DNA from: Desertimonas sp963786985
GTDB taxonomy: Bacteria > Actinomycetota > Acidimicrobiia > Acidimicrobiales > Ilumatobacteraceae
DNA: 64,000 nucleotides
Reading direction: 5' to 3'
Assembly: GCA_963786985.1 (NCBI GenBank)
Contig: CAWBBL010000029.1
Location: forward strand, 34,809 to 98,808
The notes under the pieces are model-generated. The model had not been told where the DNA came from. It worked only from the letters and a program-made list of their open reading frames with translations, and made no database searches. Of this stretch, positions 24,863-32,714 are shown in pieces. The position numbers and the translations under genes were made by a program. Positions within the stretch are counted from its first letter, which is position 1; each line of letters opens with the position of its first letter.

Positions 24863-26479
24863 TCAGGCTGCGGGTGCTAGCGAACGCACGTCGATCAGCA
24901 GCGTCGGGTGGAACAGTGCTCCGGTGACCCGATCGGTTACCGAAACGACCGAGGCGGTCGGCTGGAACAGCGGGAAGATCGGCCCCGATTCGTTGAGCAT
25001 CTGCTGGAACTCCTCGAACATTGGGGCGCGGGTCGCGTCGTCGACGGTGGTCGCGGCGTCCTGAGACACTGCCTCGATCTCCGGGGCTGCCCCTTCGGCC
25101 CAACCGGCGCGCAGGCCGACGAGCTCACCGGGTCCGAACACCAGATAGTCCTGCGGGTCCGGGTAGTCCGGGTTCCACAGCCACAGGCCCATCTGCTCGG
25201 CCCCGGCGCGGTAGTTCTCCAGCGTCGTGGCGACCGGTCCCGGGAGCAACTCGACGGTGATGCCGACCTCCTCGAGGTTGGCGACGATGCGCTCGGCGAT
25301 CGGCCCGAATGACAGGCCGCTCACCGTCAGGTCGCTGGGGTACTCGAGCTGCACCGTCGCCCCCTCGCACACCGTGCACCGGGCGAGCGCCTCCTGGGCG
25401 CGGGCGACGTCACGCTCGACGGCGAGGTCCGGCGCCAGCGTCCCGAGGAAGTGCGTGGGGATCACGCCGGGAGCCTGCACAGCACCTTCGCCGGCCAGCT
25501 CGAGGATGCCGGCGTAGTCGAGGCCGTAGCGGACGGCCTCGACGAAGTCGGGGTTCGACGTGACCTCGGAGATCTCCGGGTTGGCGTTGGCGAACACGAA
25601 GAAGATCGTCGGCGAGGCCGTTTCGTCGATCGTCAGCCCCTCGGCCCCACGCAGCGGACCGAGTTGGTCGCTGGCGAGGTCCATGACGATGTCGGCGTTG
25701 CCGTTCTGCACGTCGATCGCCTGGGTGGACACGTCACTGTTACGGATCACGATGCGGTCGAACACCGCCGGCTGCGGTCCGACGTACTCCGGATTGGCGG
25801 CGACCACGGTCTCGCCGGTCGTGCTGAAGCTCTCCAGGACGTACGGGCCGGATCCGGCCGACGTCGAGTTGAGGAACTCCTCGGCGGCGTCGTCGGCATC
25901 GGCTCCGGGCTGGTCGGTGCCGCCGTTCTCGATCACGACGTCGCTGTTGACGATGCCCAGCGTCGGCGTCGGCAGGATGCGTGGCAACGCCGGATTCGGT
26001 GCCTCCGTCGTCAGCCGCACGGTCGACGCGTCGACGGCCTCGGCCGTGACACCTTCCATCAAGAACGCGCCGCTGCTCTTCAGTTCGCGCACCCGGTTGA
26101 GCGAGAAGGCCACGTCGGCGGCCTCGACGGGTGAGCCGTCGGAGAAGACGGCGTCGGTGCGCAGCGTGAACGTGAACTCGGTGGCGTCCTCGTTGGCCTC
26201 CCAGCTCTCGGCGAGTCCGGGCATCGGCTCGGTGACGTCGTTGTTCTGGAACGTCAACAGCGTGTCGTACATCGCCGGGATGATGATTCCCCCGGTGGTC
26301 TCGAACATCCGGCCGGGATCCATCGTGACGAGGTCGAAGCTCTTGCCGATGACGAGCGTGCCGCCGCCCTCACCGGACTGCGGCGACGGTTCATTCGCCA
26401 AGGCAGTTCCCGCGCCGCCGATGCCGGCCGCCAACAGCGTCGCCACAATGGCCAGACGCCGCGTCCTTCGTGCAGTCAT
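24863..26479 (-). CDS. Extracellular solute-binding protein, family 5 (dipeptide type)
   Basis: A 538-residue exported binding protein. Residues 1-28 form a signal peptide (RRTRRLAIVATLLAAGIGG, cleavage near ALA-NE) with no lipobox Cys. SBP_bac_5 features are LVIGKSFDLVTMDPGRM near 41, MYDTLLTF, AESWEANEDATEFTFTLR and DYPDPQDYL near the C-terminus. It should capture peptides or similar solutes and pass them to the DppB/C permeases downstream. ATG 26479 follows GAGGAGGG. It is the first gene of the transporter operon and has an operator-like palindrome about 55 bp upstream. Confidence 0.92.
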   Translation of the reverse strand: MTARRTRRLAIVATLLAAGIGGAGTALANEPSPQSGEGGGTLVIGKSFDLVTMDPGRMFETTGGIIIPAMYDTLLTFQNNDVTEPMPGLAESWEANEDATEFTFTLRTDAVFSDGSPVEAADVAFSLNRVRELKSSGAFLMEGVTAEAVDASTVRLTTEAPNPALPRILPTPTLGIVNSDVVIENGGTDQPGADADDAAEEFLNSTSAGSGPYVLESFSTTGETVVAANPEYVGPQPAVFDRIVIRNSDVSTQAIDVQNGNADIVMDLASDQLGPLRGAEGLTIDETASPTIFFVFANANPEISEVTSNPDFVEAVRYGLDYAGILELAGEGAVQAPGVIPTHFLGTLAPDLAVERDVARAQEALARCTVCEGATVQLEYPSDLTVSGLSFGPIAERIVANLEEVGITVELLPGPVATTLENYRAGAEQMGLWLWNPDYPDPQDYLVFGPGELVGLRAGWAEGAAPEIEAVSQDAATTVDDATRAPMFEEFQQMLNESGPIFPLFQPTASVVSVTDRVTGALFHPTLLIDVRSLAPAA

Positions 26480-26533
26480 GTGCCCTCCTCAGATTGCGTT
26501 TCGGCCATCCAGGCCGCCGCGTACGCCGGACCT

Positions 26534-26547
26534 AGCGAACGTTCGCA
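26534..26547. promoter_or_regulatory. Operator-like palindrome upstream of peptide-binding protein gene
   Basis: AGCGAACGTTCGCA contains the perfect 12-bp palindrome GCGAACGTTCGC. The spacing is tighter than the 7-2-7 pattern of the other sites, though a 7-2-7 reading with two mismatches is possible. It lies in the 145-bp gap between the TetR-family gene and the binding-protein gene. Confidence 0.45.
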
Positions 26548-26624
26548 CGCAGCCTCGCAGACCGGGGCGACGCCGCGCAACCGACTCCTTGGTCCGTCCT
26601 CCCTGGTCCGCCGCGTCGAACCGA

Positions 26625-27230
26625 TCAGCCGGGGCGGGCGGTCGCCAATCCGTTGAGGACCAAGTCCGTGTACCGCGCGGCGATCTCCTCGAGCTGCAGG
26701 CGTCCGTCGGGGCGGAACCACGTCGAGGTGCTCGTGCCCACGGCGAGAATCGCCCAGGCGGTGAGCTTGGCGTCGGGCGCCTGGAAGCTGCCGTCAGCGA
26801 CTCCTCGCTCGATGATGTCGACGAAGCGCTCCTCGTACTGGTCGCGCAGCTTGACGACCTTGCGCCGGTGGGCAGCCGTGAGGCTGCGCAACTCCGAGTT
26901 GCCGATGAACACCTCGCGGGCACGCGCTGTGTGGAAGAACACGTGCACCTCGATCGCGGCCCGCAGCCGCTCGACGCTGTCGGTCACGACGGCCAGCCGG
27001 GCGTCGAACTCGCGGAGGAGGTCCTCCATGATCGTCGACATGATCGAATAGAGGAGGCTCTCCTTCGAGGACAGGTGGTTGTACAGGCTGCCCACCTGGA
27101 TCCCGACCTCTCCGGCGATGGCCCGCAGGCTGGTGGCCTCATAGCCGTGCTCGAAGAACAGGTCGATGGCCGACGATCGGATCAGCTCGGCGGTGGACGG
27201 CTTGGTCGCCGGGATGGCATTCACGGTCAC
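26625..27230 (-). CDS. TetR family transcriptional regulator
   Basis: A 201-residue repressor. The N-terminal helix-turn-helix is STAELIRSSAIDLFFEHGY and then LRAIAGEVGIQVGSLYNHLSSKE (two pieces, residues about 10-55). The C-terminal two-thirds is helical and should bind a small ligand. The GSLYNH block is typical of regulators of acyl-CoA or sterol catabolism, but the ligand is unknown. GTG 27230 has AAGG eight bases upstream. It is the only transcription factor in the window, so it is the prime candidate for the recurring operator-like repeats. It lies 31 bp behind the HMG-CoA lyase gene. Confidence 0.92.
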   Translation of the reverse strand: MTVNAIPATKPSTAELIRSSAIDLFFEHGYEATSLRAIAGEVGIQVGSLYNHLSSKESLLYSIMSTIMEDLLREFDARLAVVTDSVERLRAAIEVHVFFHTARAREVFIGNSELRSLTAAHRRKVVKLRDQYEERFVDIIERGVADGSFQAPDAKLTAWAILAVGTSTSTWFRPDGRLQLEEIAARYTDLVLNGLATARPG

Positions 27231-27242
27231 GGCACCCACCTT

Positions 27243-27258
27243 ACGAACGCGGTCGTCC
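27243..27258. promoter_or_regulatory. Weak operator half-site just upstream of the TetR-family gene
   Basis: ACGAACGCGGTCGTCC keeps the left arm of the recurring repeat exactly, but the right arm is poor. Its position, 13 bp before the start at 27230, would suit autoregulation. A second symmetry, GTTCGCTCGCGAAC, lies at 27275-27288 inside the end of the lyase gene. Confidence 0.35.
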
Positions 27259-27261
27259 ACG

Positions 27262-28221
27262 TCACGCGGACCGCGTTCGCTCGCGAACTGCTCGCAGACT
27301 GCCCCCACGAGTGAGCTTGCCGGGCAACGGGTGGCCGACGATCGACTCGACCAGGCGGGCGCACTCGATCAGCGCGTCGAGGTCGACGCCGGTGTCGATG
27401 CCCAGCTCCTCGCACAGGAAGATCAACTCCTCGCTGCACACGTTGCCGGCGGCACCCTCGTGACCGGCGAACGGGCATCCTCCGAGGCCGGCACACGTCG
27501 AGTCGAAGCGGGCGACACCGAGGCGCAGGGCCGCGTAGGCGTTGGCCACGCCGAGGCCGCGAGTGTCGTGGAGATGGAGGCCCAGGGCCAGATCGGGCCA
27601 GCGGTCACGCACCGCGCCGAGCACCCGCTCGATGGCCGCCGGCCCGGCGAAGCCGACCGTGTCGGCGAGGAACACGGAGTCCAGCTCGACGTCGAACTCC
27701 TCGGCGAGCGCGAGGATCTCGGCGACCCGGGCACAGACGTCGGCCACCGGCACCTCGCCCTGGTAGTTGCAGCCGAAGGCAGTCATCACGTAGCCCCACT
27801 TGGTCACCACACCGGCGTCCCGGTAACGGGTCAGCCACGCCCGTTGCTCGGCGTTCGTCTGCGCCGCGTCCATCCCGGTGTTGTGGACCGAGAACTGCTC
27901 CGACGCGGTCACGCGGATCGCCCCGATGATGTCGAGTTGGGTGGCCAGGGCCCGGTCGAGGCCGCGGCTGTTCAGCCACAGGCCGGTGTACGCGACGTCG
28001 TCACGCTTGGTGATCCCGGCGGCGACTTCCTCGGCGTCGGCCATCGTCGGGACACGTTGGGGGTTCACGAACGACACGCAGTCGATCTTCGTCAGCCCGG
28101 TCTCGGCGAGCGCTTCGATGAAGCGGACCTTGTCGGCAACAGGGATCGCCTTCTGCTCGATCTGGAAGCCTTCGCGCGGTCCCTCTTCTTGGATCAACAC
28201 TCGCGGCGGCAAATCGTTCAC
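27262..28221 (-). CDS. Hydroxymethylglutaryl-CoA lyase
   Basis: A 319-residue TIM-barrel enzyme that splits HMG-CoA to acetyl-CoA and acetoacetate, the last step of leucine breakdown. The metal and substrate blocks are EEGPREGFQIEQ near 10, DCVSFVNPQRVPTMAD, HLHDTRGLGVANAY near 205 and the lyase signature AGLGGCPFAGHEGAAGN with the catalytic Cys. Plain hydroxyacyl-CoA lyase or citramalyl-CoA lyase activity is less likely given that signature. GTG 28221 has GGGAGG eight bases upstream; the open frame runs further but without similarity. The carboxylase, hydratase and oxoacid dehydrogenase genes of the same pathway lie at 32.7-48.6 kb. Confidence 0.92.
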   Translation of the reverse strand: MNDLPPRVLIQEEGPREGFQIEQKAIPVADKVRFIEALAETGLTKIDCVSFVNPQRVPTMADAEEVAAGITKRDDVAYTGLWLNSRGLDRALATQLDIIGAIRVTASEQFSVHNTGMDAAQTNAEQRAWLTRYRDAGVVTKWGYVMTAFGCNYQGEVPVADVCARVAEILALAEEFDVELDSVFLADTVGFAGPAAIERVLGAVRDRWPDLALGLHLHDTRGLGVANAYAALRLGVARFDSTCAGLGGCPFAGHEGAAGNVCSEELIFLCEELGIDTGVDLDALIECARLVESIVGHPLPGKLTRGGSLRAVRERTRSA

Positions 28222-28245
28222 GACGCCGCCTCCCGCCTGTCCGCC

Positions 28246-28322
28246 AATCTGGGGAAGATGTGTGTCGGGCCCTGACAGGAATCTTCCCCACATGGGGTCG
28301 TGACACGAATGTTCCCCAGATG
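28246..28322. repeat. Hairpin-forming dispersed element, copy 2 (inverted relative to copy 1)
   Basis: Read on the minus strand it begins CACCATCTGGGGAACATTCG and ends with ATCTTCCCCAGATT, aligning over about 80 bp with the element at 18192-18268. It again has two GGGGAA boxes and one complementary TTCCCC box, so alternative stems are possible. It sits between the HMG-CoA lyase start and the end of the cupin gene. Confidence 0.75.
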
Positions 28323-28339
28323 GTGGAGACCGGGCGGGG

Positions 28340-28744
28340 TCATTCGAGCAGCGTTCCGGCGAGCGATCCTTCGAGGAACTTGTTCGGCTTGAGGAAGAAG
28401 GCGAGGACGAGAGCACCGTCCGTCGACCACGCATCGTGGCGGTTGCCGGGCGGACGCCACACGAAGTTGCCCGCCGTCACCACCCCTTCGGCGTCCTCGA
28501 TCGACCCCTCGAGGAGATACGTCTGCTCGATCTCGACATGTTCGTGCAGTGCCAGGTGAGCGCCGGGCTGCCACCGGAACAGAGCAGTGAGCAGACCCGT
28601 TTCCTTGTCCTCGAGGAGCACCTTCATGTCGATGCCCTCGCTGGGCGTCGGCTTCCATGGCAACGACTCGACATCGACGTACCTCGACGCCAGCGGCTCG
28701 AGCAACTCGATGTCCTTCATGTGTGGCGTGGTGGCTGCCATCAA
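28340..28744 (-). CDS. Single-domain cupin (ChrR-like)
   Basis: A 134-residue cupin. Metal-binding candidates are the two His and Glu of GAHLALHEHVEIEQTYLLEG near 62-81 and the later His in PPGNRHDAW near 98. Proteins of this type are small dioxygenases, isomerases or sensory metal cupins; the substrate cannot be read. Met at 28741 is an alternative start. It diverges from the amino-acid ABC operon across an operator-like site, so the two are probably controlled together. Confidence 0.8.
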   Translation of the reverse strand: MMAATTPHMKDIELLEPLASRYVDVESLPWKPTPSEGIDMKVLLEDKETGLLTALFRWQPGAHLALHEHVEIEQTYLLEGSIEDAEGVVTAGNFVWRPPGNRHDAWSTDGALVLAFFLKPNKFLEGSLAGTLLE

Positions 28745-28752
28745 ACCCCCAG

Positions 28753-28768
28753 ACGAACGAGCGATTGT
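28753..28768. promoter_or_regulatory. Operator-like inverted repeat between cupin and amino-acid ABC operon
   Basis: ACGAACGAGCGATTGT in the 46-bp divergent gap. Extended to ACGAACGAGCGATTGTTCAC, it matches the site at 50107-50122 (read on the minus strand) at 19 of 20 positions. In such a short gap it must overlap one or both promoters. Confidence 0.65.
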
Positions 28769-28790
28769 TCACATACTACCATCGGCGGTG

Positions 28791-29573
28791 GTGGCCGATC
28801 CGCTCCTCCGACTCCGCTCGATCACCAAGTCGTTCGGCTCGGTCGAGGTGCTCCACGGCATCGACCTCGACGTCGAGCGGGGAGAGGTCGTGTGCATCAT
28901 CGGACCGAGCGGTTCGGGCAAGAGCACGCTGTTGCGCTGTGTCAATTTCATCGCCCCGCCGACGTCGGGATCGGTCGTCTTCGACGGCAACGAGTACCAC
29001 CCGCCGCAGGAGCATCGCTGGCTGCCGTGGCTCGGGCGCGCTGAGCGCCAACGGCTGATCCGCCTGCGTGCCGACATCGGCATGGTGTTCCAGCACTTCA
29101 ACGTGTTCCCGCACCTGACCGCGGTCCAGAACGTGACGCTCGGCCTGCGGCGCACGAGAGGGCTGAGCAGGTCGGCGGCCGACGCGCGGGCTCGTGCCGG
29201 GCTGGCCGATGTCGGACTCACGGACAAGGCCGACGAGTACCCGGCGCGCCTGTCGGGCGGTCAGAAGCAGCGTGTCGCCATAGCTCGGGCGTTGTCGCTC
29301 GATCCCCAGCTGATGCTGTTCGACGAGGCGACGTCCTCGCTCGACCCGGAGCTCGTCGCCGGGATCCTCGACGTCATGCGATCGCTTGCTGCCGCCGGCA
29401 TGACGATGCTCGTCGTCACCCACGAGATGCACTTCGCGATGGACGTCGCCGACCGCATCGTGTTCATGGACGAGGGCCGGATCGTCGAATCGGGGCCGCC
29501 GGCTGACTTTCGGGCGCCACGAGAGGCACGAACGCAAGCCTTTCTCAGCGCCCTCAGTGGAGTCTTCGCATGA
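28791..29573 (+). CDS. Polar amino acid ABC transporter ATPase (GlnQ/HisP-like)
   Basis: A 260-residue ATPase with Walker A GPSGSGKST near 38, Q-loop VFQHFNVFPHLTA, signature LSGGQKQRVAIARAL, Walker B LMLFDEATSSLD (Ala in place of the usual Pro) and switch His in VVTHEM. It should energise uptake of a polar amino acid or similar compound with the two permeases that follow. GTG 28788 or 28791 is the start; no clear ribosome site is seen, so the transcript may be leaderless. It is linked to the next gene by an ATGA overlap. Confidence 0.9.
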   Translation: MADPLLRLRSITKSFGSVEVLHGIDLDVERGEVVCIIGPSGSGKSTLLRCVNFIAPPTSGSVVFDGNEYHPPQEHRWLPWLGRAERQRLIRLRADIGMVFQHFNVFPHLTAVQNVTLGLRRTRGLSRSAADARARAGLADVGLTDKADEYPARLSGGQKQRVAIARALSLDPQLMLFDEATSSLDPELVAGILDVMRSLAAAGMTMLVVTHEMHFAMDVADRIVFMDEGRIVESGPPADFRAPREARTQAFLSALSGVFA

Positions 29574-30241
29574 TCGCCTACGACTTCCGCTGGTCGACGA
29601 TCTGGGATCACCGTGGCGACCTGCTCAGCGGGCTGTGGCTGACGTTGCAAGTTGCCGGCCTGGCGTTCGTCCTGGCGTGCATCCTCGGTCTACCCGTCGC
29701 CGTCGCGCGGATGGCGGCGTCGCCGCTGCTCAACCGTCCCGCCGGCTGGTGGATCGCCCTGATGCGTGGCGTGCCGCTGATCGTGTTCCTCTACTGGCTG
29801 TACTACGCCGCGGCGAGCCGCGGCTGGTTCGCCATCAGTGAGTTCCGGGCCGGGGTGCTCGCGCTCGGGCTCACCGGTTCTGGGTACATGGCGGAGAACT
29901 ATCGCGGGGCCCTGCAGTCCGTCGATCCCGGTCAGCGCGAAGCGGCGCAGGCGGTCGGTCTCGGCCCGGGCACGGCGTTCCGTTCGGTGGTCGCCCCACA
30001 GGCCGCCCGGATCGTGCTCCCTCCGGCGATCAACCTGCTGATCGCCCTGCTCAAGGGGGCGACCATCGTGTCGGTGATCGGGCTCGCCGACATGTTCTAC
30101 GTCGCCCGGACCGTGTCGTTCGAGACGTTCAGCCCATTCGAGCTGTACACGGCCGCGGCGATCCTGATCATCGGCGTCACCCTCGCCACGGCGATGTGCA
30201 CGTGGTTCGTCGAGCGCTACCTCGCCCGCAGCGAGCGGTGA
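29570..30241 (+). CDS. Polar amino acid ABC transporter permease 1
   Basis: A 223-residue permease of the HisM/GlnP type: MIAYDFRWSTIWDH at the N-terminus, LMRGVPLIVFLYWLYY near 64, the EAA loop GQREAAQAVGLGPGTAF near 122 and LPPAINLLIALLKGATIVSV. Four to five membrane helices are predicted. It is similar, from the first residues on, to the permease at 43254-44021, indicating duplication of the system. Start and stop overlap its neighbours by 4 bp. Confidence 0.9.
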   Translation: MIAYDFRWSTIWDHRGDLLSGLWLTLQVAGLAFVLACILGLPVAVARMAASPLLNRPAGWWIALMRGVPLIVFLYWLYYAAASRGWFAISEFRAGVLALGLTGSGYMAENYRGALQSVDPGQREAAQAVGLGPGTAFRSVVAPQAARIVLPPAINLLIALLKGATIVSVIGLADMFYVARTVSFETFSPFELYTAAAILIIGVTLATAMCTWFVERYLARSER

Positions 30242-30987
30242 CGGACGTGTTCGCCGACATCTCCTTCGGTCCGGTCTGGGACCAGCGCAGTCTGCTGCTC
30301 GGTGGCATCTGGCTGATGCTCCGCGTCGCCGTGGCCTCGATGCTCATCGCCGTCGCCGGCGGTCTGGCGCTCGCCCGTCTGCGACTGTCCAAGCTGCGCT
30401 GGGTCAGCGTGCTGGCCTTCGTGCTCATCCAGGTGCTCCGCGGCGTCGCCCTCTACGTCCTCGTGCTGTGGTTGTTCAACGGCCTCGCCGTTGCCAGCGG
30501 GATCACGTTGACTGCCGTGCAGACCGGGATCATCGCCCTCAGCCTGCTCAACAGCGCCTACCTGGCCGAGGTGTTCCGAGCCGGGTTCGAGGCCATCCCG
30601 GCGGGACAGGGTGAGGCGGCGCAAGCGATCGGATTGAGCGACGGGCAGGCGGCCCGCTTCGTTCTGGTTCCGCAGATGGTGCGGATCACGTTCCCGTCGA
30701 TGGGCAACGTGTTCGTCGACATCGTCAAGGACACTGCCATCCTCTCGGTCATCGGCGTGAGCGAGTTGATGCGCGAGACGCAACGGTGGGCGCAGTTCTA
30801 CTTCCGGTCGTTCGAGTTCTACACCGCCGCCGGTCTCATCTATCTGGCGATCGTGGCGGCGATCAGCGCAGCCTGGCGAGCCGTGGAACGGCGCATGCGC
30901 GTCCACCTCGACGTTGACACGATCGAGCGACGACGTCGTTGGCGGTCGATGATGGCCACCCCCGGCCGGCCGGGAGCGCCGGCATGA
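30238..30987 (+). CDS. Polar amino acid ABC transporter permease 2
   Basis: A 249-residue permease: FADISFGPVWDQRSLLLGG, QVLRGVALYVLVLWLFNG, EAA loop GQGEAAQAIGLSDGQAARF and KDTAILSVIGVSELMRE. It forms the heterodimeric channel with permease 1. GTG 30238 gives a GTGA overlap with the preceding stop. The C-terminus has an extra basic stretch (ERRRRWRSMM). The SDR gene overlaps its end. Confidence 0.9.
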   Translation: MTDVFADISFGPVWDQRSLLLGGIWLMLRVAVASMLIAVAGGLALARLRLSKLRWVSVLAFVLIQVLRGVALYVLVLWLFNGLAVASGITLTAVQTGIIALSLLNSAYLAEVFRAGFEAIPAGQGEAAQAIGLSDGQAARFVLVPQMVRITFPSMGNVFVDIVKDTAILSVIGVSELMRETQRWAQFYFRSFEFYTAAGLIYLAIVAAISAAWRAVERRMRVHLDVDTIERRRRWRSMMATPGRPGAPA

Positions 30988-31748
30988 GCGAGGTGCGGCG
31001 TCTCGCCGGCCGCACCGCACTCGTGACCGGTGCGGCCCGCGGCATCGGGGCGGCGATCGTCGAACGTCTCGTCGCCGAGGGGGCGGCGGTCGTGGTCGCC
31101 GACCGGCTCGTCGACACTGCCGAGTCGCTCGCCGCCGCCCACCGCGCCGCGGGCAACGACGTGATCGCCCACGAAGTCGATCTCACCGATCTCGGCGCCA
31201 TCGCCGCGATGGTCGCGTCAGCGATCGCCTGGCGCGGCGACCTCGACATCCTCGTCAACAACGCCGGCGTCGACCTCCCCGGGTCGGTCTTGGAAGCCAC
31301 CGTCGACGAATGGGACGTGCAGCTCGCCGTCAACCTGCGTGCTCCATTCTTCGCCATCCAGGCGGCGGCCCAGCACATGGTGACCAGGGGCAGCGGCAAG
31401 ATCGTCAACACGGTGTCGACGTCCGGCTTCGCCTCCTCGTCGACACCGAACACGATCTACGACCTGACCAAGGGCGGGCTCCGCCAGCTGACGATCTCGG
31501 CCGCCGTCGAGCTCGCCCCGCTCGGCGTCAACGTCAACGGCGTGGCGCCAGGCACCGTCGCCACCGAACTGACCACCGCCGTGCTCGACACTCCCGAGAA
31601 GCTGGCCAGGGCCACGGCCCGGATCCCGCGGGGAACGTTCGGCCGGCCCGCCGACATCGCCGCGGCCGTAGCGTTCCTCTCGTCCGACGACGCCGACTAC
31701 ATCCACGGCCACGTCCTCGTCGTCGACGGCGGCTGGCTGGCGATCTAG
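30984..31748 (+). CDS. Short-chain dehydrogenase/reductase (SDR)
   Basis: A 254-residue classical SDR. NAD(P)-binding TGAARGIG near 15-22, NNAG near 91, catalytic Ser in VNTVSTSGF, YDLTK (YxxxK) near 158 and the end DGGWLAI. It should oxidise or reduce an alcohol or ketone of unknown structure. ATG 30984 overlaps the permease stop (ATGA). The second amino-acid ABC operon (41.6-46.1 kb) also carries an SDR, so substrate uptake and SDR may be linked. Confidence 0.9.
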   Translation: MSEVRRLAGRTALVTGAARGIGAAIVERLVAEGAAVVVADRLVDTAESLAAAHRAAGNDVIAHEVDLTDLGAIAAMVASAIAWRGDLDILVNNAGVDLPGSVLEATVDEWDVQLAVNLRAPFFAIQAAAQHMVTRGSGKIVNTVSTSGFASSSTPNTIYDLTKGGLRQLTISAAVELAPLGVNVNGVAPGTVATELTTAVLDTPEKLARATARIPRGTFGRPADIAAAVAFLSSDDADYIHGHVLVVDGGWLAI

Positions 31749-31758
31749 CTCCCGCCCG

Positions 31759-32662
31759 CTACACGAGGCGGGCGGTGCCGAGCCAGGGGTCGACGACGCC
31801 GCTGGTGGGCACGCCGAGGGGGCGCAGCTCGGCGCCGATGAACTGCTCCCAGAGGTCGCGCATCGTCAGGTCACTGGCCTTGAACTGCAGGAACTGAGTG
31901 ACCCACGCCCACAGCGGGAAGTCGCCCTTGGGCATGAAGTAGGTGTTGTGCGAGGCGAACGCCGACGGTTCGTCGAGCAGCAGCAGGCCCTGGTCGACGG
32001 CATCGGCGACGCCGAACTCGCCGATGTACACGGCCTCGGACCGTCCGGTGACGACGTCTTCGACGGTGGCCGGCTGTTCCTGGAGCTCCTTGAGCTGGGC
32101 GTCCGGGAAGCTCAACTTGGCGGCTGCCGCCTGTGACGAACCGGCGAGCACGGCGATCGTGACGTCCCCGCTGTTCAGCTCCTCGCTGCTCGTGATCGTC
32201 GATTCCGGTTGGAGCATGATGTAGTTGCCCTCGAGGAACGCCGGTGCACCGGCGAAGGCGACTTGCAGGCCGCGTGCGGGCAGAGTTGGTCGCCTGGATT
32301 CCGGAGATGTCGAAGCGGCCGGCCTCGCCGGCGGCGAACAGCTCGGAGAACGGGATCTCGACGTACTCGATCTCGGCACCGAGCTCCGCCATCATCAGCT
32401 TGGTCAGCTCGATGCTGTAGCCGGTCGGCTCGTTGGAGTCGGGGTCGCGGTACTGCAGGGGGGCGAAGCCGAGGTCGACGCCGACGCGGACGGCGCCGTC
32501 ACTGACGATTCTGTCGAGCAGGGAGCCACCTCCCTCGCCGCCGGACCGCGGGCGCACGGCGCCGGCGGTGGCTGTCCCGCCGGACACGGCCAAGGCTCCA
32601 CCGACCACCGCAGCTCCACCAGCGAGCACGGCGCGCCGACTCGAACGGACTGGATCGCTCAT
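31759..32662 (-). pseudogene. Amino acid ABC solute-binding protein (family 3), single frameshift
   Basis: The N-terminal part is a Tat-type signal (SSRRAVLAGGAAVVGG) followed by a family 3 binding domain: VRVGVDLGFAPLQYRDPDSN, TGYSIELTKLMMAELG and AGRFDISGIQAT. Near 32288 the frame breaks; the rest (LPARGLQVAFAGAPAFLEGN, EAVYIGEFGVADAVDQGLL, FPLWAWVTQFLQF) is read one frame away. Removing one base would restore a protein of about 300 residues. It is probably the binding protein of the transporter at 28.8-31.0 kb, with which it converges. ATG 32662 follows GGGGGTGG. Sequencing error is as likely as true loss. Confidence 0.8.
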
Positions 32663-32695
32663 CTGCACCACCCCCAAGGTTGTCGATTGATCTTA

Positions 32696-32711
32696 ACGAA
32701 CGAGCGTTTGT
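32696..32711. promoter_or_regulatory. Operator-like inverted repeat upstream of amino-acid-binding protein gene
   Basis: ACGAACGAGCGTTTGT, the clearest match to the recurring 7-2-7 pattern. It lies 34 bp upstream of ATG 32662 in the 52-bp gap behind the dihydrolipoyl dehydrogenase gene, so the binding-protein gene probably has its own regulated promoter. Confidence 0.65.
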
Positions 32712-32714
32712 CCG

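Noticed and set aside
18192..28322. Bracketing elements as terminal inverted repeats of an insertion sequence
   Set aside because: No transposase or integrase lies between them and no target duplication is visible; kept only as a possible segment border.
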